Shown here in pieces: positions 16,926-26,659 of a stretch of DNA of 64,000 nucleotides (position 1 is its first letter; each line of letters begins with the position of its first letter). The stretch spans positions 186,001 through 250,000 of the forward strand of contig JAVJQK010000113.1 of assembly GCA_040218145.1 (NCBI GenBank), in the 5' to 3' direction. The position numbers and the translations under genes were made by a program. Under the pieces are notes generated by a model. It had not been told where the DNA came from, did not search any database, and saw only the letters and a program-made list of their open reading frames with translations. This DNA is from Sandaracinaceae bacterium (GTDB taxonomy: Bacteria; Myxococcota_A; Polyangia; Polyangiales; Sandaracinaceae).

Positions 16926-19327
16926 TACTCCAGCTCCTCGGTGTCCGAGCCGTCGTCCGTGGTCTCGTCCATGATCTCGCGGAATTCGTCGTCCAGCGCG
17001 CGCATCTCTCTCGCCCGCTCGCGGGTCAGGATCTCGACGCGCGTGCGGTGCTCCTCGCGCCGGGCCCACGAGACGTCGATGCGCCCGACGTCCGCGCGCA
17101 GGACCAGGTCGTAGAAGCGGTGCTGGACCTGTCGGAAGTTGTGATAGGTGACCGCGCCGACGACCTCCTCGGTCTCGGTCTCGAGGTCTCCGAGCGCCGC
17201 GCGGTAGCCCACGATGCGCTCCGACTCGGTGCGAAGCTGGCCCTGGATCTCGGTCACGCGCTCCTGAACGATGCCCTGGATCTGCTGCTCGCGCTGGTCG
17301 AGCTGGCTCTCGACGCGGGTCAGGCGGGTGAAGAGGCCCGCGAGCTGCGAGTCGCTGAGCCGCTCCTGGACCTGCTGGGTCAGGCGCGCGTGCTCCCGGC
17401 GCAGGCGGTCGTGGCGCTCGTAGCGCGCGTCGCCCGGACCGACCTGGAGGCGCGAGGCCTCGAGCGCGATGCGGAGCTGCCGGATCATCTCGCGGTACTC
17501 CGCGACGGCCGCGCGGTGGCCGGAGAGCTCGTTCCGGATGGCCGCGACGCCCTCGGCGTCACGCTGCTCCTCGGTGTCCTGCATGTAGCGCTCCATCGCC
17601 ACGATGCGCGCCTCCATGCCCTGGAGCTCGACCTCGAGCCGACCCAGGTCCCGCCCGAGCCGGCGATAGCGGCCGAGCACCTCGTCGTCGAAGTCGGCCA
17701 GCTCGCCCTCGTCGGTGGGCATGCCGCTGAAGAAGCGCTCGAGCCGCCGGATCTCGGACAGGGTGCTGGCGAGCTGCTGCGCCTCCCCGGGGTGGCGCTG
17801 CTCGTAGACGCGCAGGAGGTCGCGGCGCGTGCGCGCGATCCGGTTCCGCAGCGCGGTCGAGCGCTCCATCTGGAGCCGCAGGTCGGCGAAGATCGCGACG
17901 CGGTTCGGCTGGGCCAGCGCGGCCTCGAGCCGCTCGACCAGCTCGCTGGTCTCGCGGACCAGGCGGCGCGCCTGCGAGAGGTCGGAGAGCACGCTGAGCG
18001 CGCGATCCATGTCGCCCTCGAGCTCCGCCCAGCGCTGCGCCAGCGGCGGCAGGAACGCGTTGGCGTCGAAGCTCTCCATGTTCTCGCGCACGAGCCCGCG
18101 GAAGTACGCCTGGGGGTCGGCGTGCGCGTTCATCATCTCGTCGAGCTCCTGGCGCACCGGGCCGAACTCGCGCGCCACCTCCCGGAAGATCCGGTTGGCG
18201 TCGTCGAAGCGGCCGTTGCGCAGGAGCAGGTTGCCGCGGAGCAGCTTGCCGTCCGGGATGAAGCGGCTCTCGGGCGCGGCGACGCTGAGCACCTCGAGCG
18301 CGCGCTCGGCGCGGGTGCTGTCACCCATGCGGATGTAGACCCAGGCGATCTCGTAGAGCGCGACGTCGAAGTTGGTCGAGGTGCGCGAGACGGCCTGGTA
18401 GGCCTCGACCGCCTGGTCGAGCTGGTCGGTCTCGTAGTAGAGGCGCCCGAGCGCGAGCTGCGTCAGCTCGATGACCTCGCGCTGCTCGTCGGTCTCGGCC
18501 GGGGCTCGGAGCACCCGACGGAAGGCCTCGATCGCCTGCGGGTACTGCTCTCGCAGCGTGTAGATGACGCCGATGAAGTAGCGCGCCTGCGGGTAGTAGG
18601 GGCTGCCCGCCTGGACGCCCTCGAAGGCCTGACGCGCCTGGTCGAGCATCGACTGATCGATGCGGACGGTCGTGGCCGAGCCGCCCTCGGTTCCGTCGCC
18701 GATGGCGCGGAGCACGTCCTCGGTCGGGACGGCGCGGTTGTAGAGGTACTTGGCGCGGTAGTAGTTGGTCGTCGCCTCGATCTCGCTCGGCGGGATCCGG
18801 CTGAGCTGGGCGAAGTAGCCCTCCACCCCGTCGAAGTCGCGGGTGTGGATGGCGATCTCGATGAGCCGACCGAGCGCGCGCTGCACGTGGTCTCGGTACG
18901 CCCGCTCGCCCGTGTGCTGGATCAGCTCACGGAAGCGGGTGCGCGCGCCGAGGTAGTCCCCGGCGCGGAAGAGGCTGTCGCCCAGCAGGAACAGCGCGTC
19001 CGGGTAGGCGCGATGCGTGCCGTAGTTCTCCACGATGTCCGTGAAGATGATCGAGGCGCGGATGTAGTCCTGCAGGCGGTAGAAGAGCTCGCCGTCCGCG
19101 AGGCGCTCCTCCACGAAGGTCTCGCTCCTGAGGCGGGAGCGCCGGAGCGGCTGGCCGGTGAGCTGTCGCGCGTCGCCCTCGAGGTCGACGACCTCGCGCG
19201 TGACCTGTTCGACGTTCTGCGCCGACGCCATCGACGCCGCGCTGGCCCCGATCAGGAGAGACGCCGCAGCCGCGAGCCGCGCCAGAGCGCGATCGCGGCG
19301 AGCGGGCGGGTCGGACCGCCGCTGCAT
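16925..19327 (-). CDS. exported TPR/coiled-coil protein, 800 aa
   Basis: Start taken at the ATG at 19327, which overlaps the stop of the upstream gene (TGATG); a GTG lies one codon before it. A signal peptide (ALARLAAAASLLIGASAASM, cut near ASAQ) precedes TPR units over about residues 60-400 (DALFLLGDSLFRAGDYLGAR, ARYFIGVIYTLREQYPQAIE). After ~residue 400 the protein becomes long charged coiled coil (EGDMDRALSVLSDLSQARR, VQERLSDSQLAGLFTRLTRV). The tail is acidic. This resembles periplasmic TPR components of the Glt/Nfs type. Coupled start and stop codons with both neighbours suggest that the proteins are made in fixed ratio. Confidence 0.87.
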   Translation of the reverse strand: MQRRSDPPARRDRALARLAAAASLLIGASAASMASAQNVEQVTREVVDLEGDARQLTGQPLRRSRLRSETFVEERLADGELFYRLQDYIRASIIFTDIVENYGTHRAYPDALFLLGDSLFRAGDYLGARTRFRELIQHTGERAYRDHVQRALGRLIEIAIHTRDFDGVEGYFAQLSRIPPSEIEATTNYYRAKYLYNRAVPTEDVLRAIGDGTEGGSATTVRIDQSMLDQARQAFEGVQAGSPYYPQARYFIGVIYTLREQYPQAIEAFRRVLRAPAETDEQREVIELTQLALGRLYYETDQLDQAVEAYQAVSRTSTNFDVALYEIAWVYIRMGDSTRAERALEVLSVAAPESRFIPDGKLLRGNLLLRNGRFDDANRIFREVAREFGPVRQELDEMMNAHADPQAYFRGLVRENMESFDANAFLPPLAQRWAELEGDMDRALSVLSDLSQARRLVRETSELVERLEAALAQPNRVAIFADLRLQMERSTALRNRIARTRRDLLRVYEQRHPGEAQQLASTLSEIRRLERFFSGMPTDEGELADFDDEVLGRYRRLGRDLGRLEVELQGMEARIVAMERYMQDTEEQRDAEGVAAIRNELSGHRAAVAEYREMIRQLRIALEASRLQVGPGDARYERHDRLRREHARLTQQVQERLSDSQLAGLFTRLTRVESQLDQREQQIQGIVQERVTEIQGQLRTESERIVGYRAALGDLETETEEVVGAVTYHNFRQVQHRFYDLVLRADVGRIDVSWARREEHRTRVEILTRERAREMRALDDEFREIMDETTDDGSDTEELE

Positions 19328-20154
19328 CACTCCGCCCCCGATTCTCCGCTGTCCCGACTTTCCTCTCCACCGCGGCGCGAGGCCTGGACCCGCTCCTGGT
19401 AGCGAATGGCCGGGCGCTCCTCGAGCGGCGCGGTGGGTCCGCCCTTCTCGTAGCCGACCACCCGGATGGTGATCGCCTTCCCCTCGGGCGCCGTGAAGGA
19501 GTAGTTCGAGCGGACGCGGAAGCGGTAGCCCTTGAGGTACGAGAAGATGCCGTAGCCGTGGCCTCGGTACTCGAGGTTCACGGTCAGGGTGTGCTCGCCC
19601 GGCACGATGCTGCCGTCATAGATGTCGAGCTCGCGGCGCTCGCCGAGCGAGCCCTCCTCGTCGGCCTTGCTGAAGATCCGGGCGCCGTCGAGCGCGTAGA
19701 CCGCCTTCACGAGCCGGTAGCTCGAGCTCATCCGGTTCTCGTGCACGATGACCGCCTGGGCCCCCGCCACGACGCCCTGCAGCACGGTCTCCGCCAGGAG
19801 CGAGAGGCGGGCCTTGGAGCGGAAGATCTGCTCCTTCAGCTCGTTGATCCGCTGCTCGAGATCGCGAAGACGCACGGCGTAGGTGCCGGCGTCCATGCCC
19901 TCGTCTCGCTCGGCGCTGGTCCGCGTGTCGGCAGACTCCGCGCCTGCCTCGGCGCCTGCCTCGGCGCCCGCTTCAGTGCCCGCTTCGGCGCCGGTTTCCG
20001 CCTCGGCGCCAGCTTCGGCGCCAGCCTCCGCGTCGGAGGTCTCGGGAGCCGCTTCTTCCTCCTGCGCGATCGCACCGCCCCCCATGAAGAGGACCGAGCT
20101 GGCGACGAAGGTAGCAACCGCGACGGTCGCCGAGAGCGCAATCACCCTGCGCAT
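19327..20154 (-). CDS. exported Ala/Glu-rich protein, first gene of the TPR cluster
   Basis: 275 aa from the ATG at 20154, which has a strong ribosome-binding site (GGGGGAG). A signal peptide (VAVATFVASSVLFMGGGAIA) is followed by a low-complexity stretch of repeated GAEA units (about residues 35-75), a short coiled coil (RLRDLEQRINELKEQIFRSK) and a C-terminal beta-rich domain (RELDIYDGSIVPGEHTLTV, GYGIFSYLKGYRFRVRSN). Proteins of this layout sit at the head of TPR/AgmX clusters in myxobacteria and are often mislabelled dihydrolipoamide acetyltransferase because of the Ala/Glu repeats (from memory). No lipoyl site is present. Its role is unknown; it is probably periplasmic. Confidence 0.8.
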   Translation of the reverse strand: MRRVIALSATVAVATFVASSVLFMGGGAIAQEEEAAPETSDAEAGAEAGAEAETGAEAGTEAGAEAGAEAGAESADTRTSAERDEGMDAGTYAVRLRDLEQRINELKEQIFRSKARLSLLAETVLQGVVAGAQAVIVHENRMSSSYRLVKAVYALDGARIFSKADEEGSLGERRELDIYDGSIVPGEHTLTVNLEYRGHGYGIFSYLKGYRFRVRSNYSFTAPEGKAITIRVVGYEKGGPTAPLEERPAIRYQERVQASRRGGEESRDSGESGAE

Positions 20155-20254
20155 CGCATCTCCCCCTGCTGTTTCAGCAGCATATCTGACAAGCGCGTTT
20201 CGGAGCCGAGCGCGGCTTCCGCCAAGGGCTCCCGCCGGAGCATACGGGAACTCG

Positions 20255-20269
20255 GATTCCTTCGGAATC
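20255..20269. promoter_or_regulatory. palindrome at the expected transcription start
   Basis: GATTCC and GGAATC flank a 3-base loop, giving a perfect inverted repeat just downstream of the -10 box at 20277-20282. It would fall at about +1 to +15 of the operon mRNA. It could be an operator or a 5' stabilising hairpin. Confidence 0.45.
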
Positions 20270-20276
20270 TCAGGGG

Positions 20277-20305
20277 CGTATAGCAACCGCCATTTTTTCG
20301 GTCAA
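20277..20305 (-). promoter_or_regulatory. sigma-70 promoter of the TPR/ExbB cluster
   Basis: On the minus strand TTGACC and TATACG are separated by 17 bases, the last part of the spacer reading GGTTGC. It lies about 120 bases upstream of the ATG at 20154 and would give a leader of that length, which also holds a CTGCTG/CAGCAG hairpin just before the ribosome-binding site. Confidence 0.6.
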
Positions 20306-20509
20306 CGTGCATCTGTCCGGCCGCACGCCGCGGAGCCCCCTCGCTGCAGGGAACTCCGAACGCGGCCCAGTCCCGGTTAGAATCCGCCACCGGTCGATGC
20401 CCTGTAGTCTCCATCCGCCCGTTCACGAGTGCCGTAGATCCTTCCGCGCCCTCGTCCGTCTCGACGTGGGAACGCACCGGACCGGCTCACCCGAGGAGCT
20501 CGGACGGTG

Positions 20510-21121
20510 ATGGAGACCCCCGACGACCTCTCCGACGAGGAGCTGCTGAGACGATTCAACGAGGGCGACGCGGACGCGTTCGAGCGGCTCGTTCGGCGCT
20601 ACGAGCGCCCGCTCTACAACTTCATCCTTCGCTCCGTCCGGCGCCGCGAGCGCGCCGACGAGCTGCTGCAGGACGTCTTCTTGAAGGTCGTGCAGCGCTC
20701 ACGGGACTTCAAGGGCAACTCCAAGCTCTCCACCTGGCTCTACACGATCGCGAGAAACCTGTGCATCGACCACAGCCGAAAGATGGTGTTCCGGCGACAC
20801 AAGTCGCTCGATGCCCCCTCGCGCTCCGGCGAGGAGGAGGGGCCCACCCTCCTGGAGCGGCAGGCGTCGGACGCGCCGGAGGCGGACCGGGCGGCCATCG
20901 CGAAGGACCTCCAGGCGCGCATCTCGGTCGCGGTCGAGGAGCTGCCCGAGGAGCAGCGCGAGGTCTTCCTGCTGCGGCAGGTGGAGGGCATGGCGTTCAA
21001 GGAGATCGCGGCCGTGGTCGGGGTGCCGGAGAACACCGTGAAGAGCCGGATGCGCTACGCGCTCGAGCGCCTGCAGCGGGCACTGGACGAGTATCGGGAC
21101 TACGTTCGAGAGCTGAAGTGA
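20510..21121 (+). CDS. ECF RNA polymerase sigma factor
   Basis: 203 aa from the ATG at 20510 (a GTG sits one codon earlier); GAGGAG lies 11 bases upstream. Region 2 is clear (DADAFERLVRRYERPLYNFI, then LLQDVFLKV and STWLYTIARNLCID), as is region 4 (LPEEQREVFLLRQVEGMAFK, then EIAAVVGVPENTVKSRM). There is no region 1 or 3, as expected for extracytoplasmic-function sigma factors. The next gene, 11 bases on, encodes a zinc-finger anti-sigma-like protein, so activity is probably controlled by it. Divergent from the TPR cluster, whose promoter lies ~220 bases away. Target promoters are unknown. Confidence 0.93.
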   Translation: METPDDLSDEELLRRFNEGDADAFERLVRRYERPLYNFILRSVRRRERADELLQDVFLKVVQRSRDFKGNSKLSTWLYTIARNLCIDHSRKMVFRRHKSLDAPSRSGEEEGPTLLERQASDAPEADRAAIAKDLQARISVAVEELPEEQREVFLLRQVEGMAFKEIAAVVGVPENTVKSRMRYALERLQRALDEYRDYVRELK

Positions 21122-21132
21122 TGGGCTGAACC

Positions 21133-22569
21133 GTGGATTGCGAGACCTGCACCGACCGGATGATCGAGCTGCTCTACGGGGAGCTCGGTGAGGCCGAGGC
21201 GAGCGCCACCCGCTCGCACCTCGAGGGGTGTGAGGCGTGCGGGGACGCCTGGGATCGGCTCTCGGTCGGTCACGCGTTCGCGACGAAGATGCCCCTCGAG
21301 GAGCCGCCGACCGACTTCCGCGCCGTGGTGATGCGCGCCGCGCGCGAGAAGGCGGCCGAGCGGGCCCCCGCCGAGCCGGCGGCGGACCCCGCGGGGGTCG
21401 GCGCCGCGGCGACGTCCCCGCGTGAGGACAGCGAGGAGCCGGGGCTCTGGTCGTCCATCGTGCACTGGATCGGGGGGATCGCGATGCGTCCCCAGATGGC
21501 GATGGCGATGACGCTGGTGCTGATGGTCGGCATCGGGCTCTGGTACCTGCCGGAGCTCCGGCGGCACGACCCCGCGGACACCCACGCGATCGTGGACCCC
21601 GCGCCCGGCGACGAGGTGGGCCCGAGCGCCTCGCTCGTGCCGGCCGAGCGGCTGGACCTCGAGGCGGACCCCCACACCGGTCGGATCGTGCCGCGCGAGG
21701 ACCTCGCGCAGGCGGCCCCGCAGCGCCGGCAGCCGGCCACGCCCGAGGCGGAGGTCACCGACGAACAGGAGATCCACGACGGCGAGCCAGATCAGACGCT
21801 GGCGGCCGCCGACTCGGTCCCCTCCGAGCGCCCCTCCGAGCGCGCGGCGGCAGCGGAAGGAGCGCCCGAGGACGAGCGCCGCTCCGGCGAGGTCATCGAG
21901 GAGCCCATGATGGAGCTCGCCCAGGCCCCCGAGGCGGCCGGCGTGGAGGGGACGGTCGGCGCGGGGCAGGTGTTCGGCGTGCAGCCGACCCAGCGCGGGG
22001 CCACCCGCCCGAGCCAGGCGCCGAGCCGTTCCAGCCAGGCGTACGCAGCCCAGGCCGAGACCGCGCCCATGCCGAGCGCGCCGCCCTCCCCCGCCCAGCC
22101 CCAGCAGGCGCAGGCGCAGGGCGCGGACGCGAGCCACCGCTACCGCCAGGGCATGGATCACTACCGCGGCCGGCGGTACCGCGAGGCGGCGGAGGAGTTC
22201 GACGCGGTCGTGCGCCGCCCGGGCGCGGATCGCTCGCTGGTGCCGTCCGCGCTGCATCACCTGGCGCGGAGCCAGCGCGCGGCCGGCGACTGCCGGGGCG
22301 CGGTCCGCAGCTACGACAACCTCCTGAGCCGCCACGGCAGCTACGGCGGTGCGCCCGACGCCATGATCGAGGCGGCCGACTGCTACCGCCGCCTCGGCCA
22401 GCTGTCCCAGGCGCGACGGCTGCTCGAGCGCGCGGCGCAGAACCGCGCCGTGGCGTCACGCGCGCAGCGAGAGCTCGCCGAGCTGTCCGCCGCGGAGCGC
22501 GCCCACCAGCGCGCAGGCCAGGCGCAGCCCGCCGAGGCGGAAGCCGAGGCCGCCGCCGAAGCGCCCTGA
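21133..22569 (+). CDS. zinc-finger anti-sigma factor fused to TPR domain
   Basis: 478 aa from a GTG. The N-terminal ~40 residues carry an anti-sigma zinc-finger pattern (MDCETCTDRM, then HLEGCEACGDAW, i.e. H-x3-C-x2-C). A membrane helix follows near residues 117-137 (MAMAMTLVLMVGIGLWYLP), then ~180 residues of Pro/Ala/Glu-rich linker, then a C-terminal TPR-like domain (YRQGMDHYRGRRYREAAEEF, ALHHLARSQRAAGDCRGAVR). It probably binds the ECF sigma factor encoded just upstream on the cytoplasmic side and reads an envelope signal through the periplasmic TPR part. The fusion of an anti-sigma domain to TPRs is unusual outside delta-proteobacterial lineages. Confidence 0.85.
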   Translation: MDCETCTDRMIELLYGELGEAEASATRSHLEGCEACGDAWDRLSVGHAFATKMPLEEPPTDFRAVVMRAAREKAAERAPAEPAADPAGVGAAATSPREDSEEPGLWSSIVHWIGGIAMRPQMAMAMTLVLMVGIGLWYLPELRRHDPADTHAIVDPAPGDEVGPSASLVPAERLDLEADPHTGRIVPREDLAQAAPQRRQPATPEAEVTDEQEIHDGEPDQTLAAADSVPSERPSERAAAAEGAPEDERRSGEVIEEPMMELAQAPEAAGVEGTVGAGQVFGVQPTQRGATRPSQAPSRSSQAYAAQAETAPMPSAPPSPAQPQQAQAQGADASHRYRQGMDHYRGRRYREAAEEFDAVVRRPGADRSLVPSALHHLARSQRAAGDCRGAVRSYDNLLSRHGSYGGAPDAMIEAADCYRRLGQLSQARRLLERAAQNRAVASRAQRELAELSAAERAHQRAGQAQPAEAEAEAAAEAP

Positions 22570-22583
22570 GCGGGTTCGCGGGG

Positions 22584-23423
22584 TCACTCGCGATCGAGCA
22601 GGCGCCGGATGACGTTGCCCAGCCCGCTGCGGTGGCGGAGCTCGAGGTCGCACGTCTCGAGCGCCACGCGCAGGCCCTCGGCGAAGCGGTCCACCCGCTC
22701 GAGCTCGCCGAGCGTCAGGCCCGCCTCCCGGGCCGGGCTCGCCCAGCGCGCGTCGTCCAGCCCGGTGAACAGGCACCGCGTGCCGAGCATGCGTGCGCTG
22801 ACGTGAGCGGCGAACAGCGGTCGCGCCAGCTCCGGAGACGGGGGGAGCGCGGTGGCGTCCACCAGGCAGGCCTTGGCGTCCCGGTTGAGCAGGCGCCGCC
22901 CCAGCTCCTCCACCACGCGCTCCAGCTCCTCGGCCGACTGCGCCCCGCCCGCGATCATCACCACGCAGCCGGGCGCCGCCTCGACGATCGGGATCGCCCC
23001 CGCGAGCGCGCGCGCGCCCTCTTCCCGGAGCCGGTCCTCGCGGGCCATCACGAAGCCCTCGAGGGTGAGCTCGGCGATGGGGCCCGCGATCGGGTCCAGC
23101 GACGCGTCGCTCTCGGCGGACGCCGCGGCGACGATCGCGGGCGCGAGGGCGAGCGCGGCGCTCGGCGTCACCCCGAGCTCCCCCGCGCGGCGCCCCAGCA
23201 GGCTGACGAGCGCGAGGGCCTCGCGCAGCTCGGGGCGATGGGAGCGTGGATCGGGCGCGGCGGCGAGGCCGGCCAGGAGCGACTCGAAGACCGCGCGCGC
23301 CTCGATGGCCAGCTCCGTCGCGGCCTCGCGATCGCGCGCGAGCCGCGTCGCGTCCGCGAACGCCTCGCCGAAGTGATCGGCCGCGCGCGAGGCGGCCTCA
23401 CGGAGCTCGGAAGCGCGGAGCAT
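22584..23423 (-). CDS. STAS-like (RsbR/RsbS-type) protein
   Basis: 279 aa from the ATG at 23423; the open frame upstream of it runs into the opposite-strand lysC gene. The N-terminal ~150 residues are all helical and Ala/Arg-rich. Residues ~165-270 fit a STAS domain: a first strand [10 protein letters not shown], the helix [18 protein letters not shown], the strand [12 protein letters not shown], the helix [10 protein letters not shown] and the strand [14 protein letters not shown]. Helical-plus-STAS is the layout of stressosome RsbR proteins. The usual Ser/Thr phosphorylation site after the ID strand is not obvious ([11 protein letters not shown]), so it may be a degenerate or non-phosphorylated form. 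It is convergent with the anti-sigma gene. Confidence 0.55.
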   Translation of the reverse strand: MLRASELREAASRAADHFGEAFADATRLARDREAATELAIEARAVFESLLAGLAAAPDPRSHRPELREALALVSLLGRRAGELGVTPSAALALAPAIVAAASAESDASLDPIAGPIAELTLEGFVMAREDRLREEGARALAGAIPIVEAAPGCVVMIAGGAQSAEELERVVEELGRRLLNRDAKACLVDATALPPSPELARPLFAAHVSARMLGTRCLFTGLDDARWASPAREAGLTLGELERVDRFAEGLRVALETCDLELRHRSGLGNVIRRLLDRE

Positions 23424-23517
23424 GCGGCGCCAGGATAGCCCGCGCCGCGCGCCCCGCCCCACTTCCCGGCCGGCGCGTCGCTTCCCCGCCTCCCCGCCGG
23501 CTGCTACATCCGGCGGC

Positions 23518-24668
23518 GTGACGGTCGTCGTACAGAAGTTCGGGGGCAGCTCGGTCGCCGACGTGCCCAAGCTCCAGCGCGTCGCCCAGCGCGTGGCCGC
23601 GACGCGCGCGGCGGGCGAGGACGTGGTGGTGGTCGTCAGCGCCATGGGCAAGACCACCGACGAGCTGCTCGGGCTGGCCCACCAGATCGACGCCGACCCG
23701 CCGCGCCGCGAGCTGGACATGCTCCTGACGACGGGCGAGCGCGTCTCGATGGCCCTGCTGTCGATGGCCATCCAGAAGCTGGGTCAGGACGCGATCTCCT
23801 TCACGGGCAGCCAGAGCGGCATCATCACCAACGATCGCCACTTCGACGCCCGCATCATCGAGGTGCGCCCCTTCCGCATCGAGGACGAGCTGGCGCGCGG
23901 CAAGGTCGTGATCGTCGCGGGCTACCAGGGCATGAGCTACCGCCGGGAGATCACCACCCTCGGCCGCGGGGGGAGCGACACGACCGCGGTCGCGCTCGCG
24001 GCGGCGCTGGGCGCCGAGCGCGCGGAGATCTACAGCGACGTCGACGGCGTCTACAGCGCCGATCCGCGCGTGGTGCCGGACGCGCAGCACCTGCCCGAGC
24101 TGAGCTACGAGCAGATGCAGGAGATGAGCGAGGCGGGCGCCAAGGTGCTCAACTCGACGGCGGTGGAGTTCGCGCGGAGGGCCCGCATCGCGATCCACGC
24201 CCGCTCGACGTTCGCCGAGGGGCGCGAGTCGATCGTGCGCGACGGCGCGGCCGGCGGCGGGGTCGCGGTGGTGGGGCGCAAGGATCTCTTCCGCGTGCAC
24301 CTCGCCGGGGGCGCGGCCGCGCTCGGGCGGGGGCTCGATCTGGCCGAGGAGCTGGGCGCGAGCGTGCGCGCCTCGAGCGTGGAAGGCGACGACGCGCGGT
24401 TGCTGCTCTCGTGCCCCGGCGACGCGTCGGCGCGCTACGAGGCGCTCGGCGCCCGTGTGGAGCGCGGCCTGGGCGCGGTGAGCCTGATCTCCGGCGCGCT
24501 GGGCGAGCGCCCCTCGGCCCTCCGCGCGGCGCTGGACGTGCTGACCCGCGCGGGGCTGTCGCCCGACTCGGTGCAGACCGCGCCGCTCCGCTGGAGCGCG
24601 CTGCTGCCGGCGGAACAAGTGGATGACGCCGTGCGCGCGCTGCACGCGGCCTGGCCCGGGGGGACCTC

Positions 24669-24672
<4 letters not shown>
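23518..24672 (+). CDS. lysC: aspartate kinase
   Basis: 384 aa from a GTG. The N-terminus [19 protein letters not shown] is the aspartokinase signature. The catalytic part follows ([56 protein letters not shown]). The C-terminal ~120 residues have the ACT-domain position, but the sequence is divergent from the usual feedback site. It phosphorylates aspartate as the first step to lysine, threonine, methionine and diaminopimelate. Its last four bases overlap the start of a sigma-54 response regulator (ATGA), so the two are translated together. No other amino-acid genes are nearby. Confidence 0.92.
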
Positions 24673-26057
<1,385 letters not shown>

Positions 26058-26069
26058 GGGCTCGGCCTC

Positions 26070-26483
26070 TCAGCCGGCCGCGACGTCGGGCACGTCGACG
26101 ACGGGCAGCTCGCCGGTGACCTCGGCCGGCAGCTTCGTCTGGAGGAAGCGCACCAGCTCCGTCATCTCGAACGGCTTCGGCACGAAGCCCATCACCCGGA
26201 TCTCCGCCCGCTGCAGCTGGCGCTCCGAGAGGTGGTACGCGCTGGTGAGCACGACCCCCACCTCCGGGTGGCGGAACCGCATCCGGCGGGCCAGGTCGAG
26301 GCCGTTGATGCCGGGCATCATGAGGTCGACGATCGCGAGGTCCACCCGCTCCGCGCCGAGCACGGTCAGCGCCGACTCGCCGTCCTCCGCCTCGAGGACC
26401 TGGTAGCCCTCCAGCCTGAGGCCGATGGCGAGGCTCTTACGGTGGTTCTCCTGGTCGTCGACGATGAGGATACGCGGGGTCAT
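26070..26483 (-). CDS. single-domain response regulator
   Basis: 137 aa from the ATG at 26483. It is a complete CheY-like receiver: acidic pair ILIVDDQENHRKSLAI, phosphorylation Asp in DLAIVDLMMPGINGLDL, Thr-like SAYHLSERQ and the Lys in GFVPKPFEMTEL. The last ~25 residues are a short extension with no output domain. It is convergent with, and 12 bases from, the NtrC-type regulator, and a second NtrC-type regulator follows on the minus strand upstream. A possible sigma-54 promoter lies ~20 bases before the start. Confidence 0.9.
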   Translation of the reverse strand: MTPRILIVDDQENHRKSLAIGLRLEGYQVLEAEDGESALTVLGAERVDLAIVDLMMPGINGLDLARRMRFRHPEVGVVLTSAYHLSERQLQRAEIRVMGFVPKPFEMTELVRFLQTKLPAEVTGELPVVDVPDVAAG

Positions 26484-26502
26484 CGGGGGTATTGCCTGGG
26501 GG

Positions 26503-26518
26503 TGCGAGGGGGGTGCCA
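26503..26518 (-). promoter_or_regulatory. candidate sigma-54 promoter
   Basis: On the minus strand TGGCAC, five bases, then TCGCA: the GG and GC pairs have the correct 10-base spacing and one base differs from TTGCA. Only ~20 bases separate it from the ATG at 26483, so the mRNA leader would be very short. Confidence 0.35.
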
Positions 26519-26659
26519 CTTTGTCAAGCAACCGGCGTGCCTTCCCCCGAGGAGTGTGAAAACCCACGGATCGCGCGTGATCCCCCTGCCCCCAGCCCCG
26601 GACGTGAAAACGAGACGTTCAGGAATGAAAGGCATCGAGCGCGCTCCGTCCCCGGTCCC

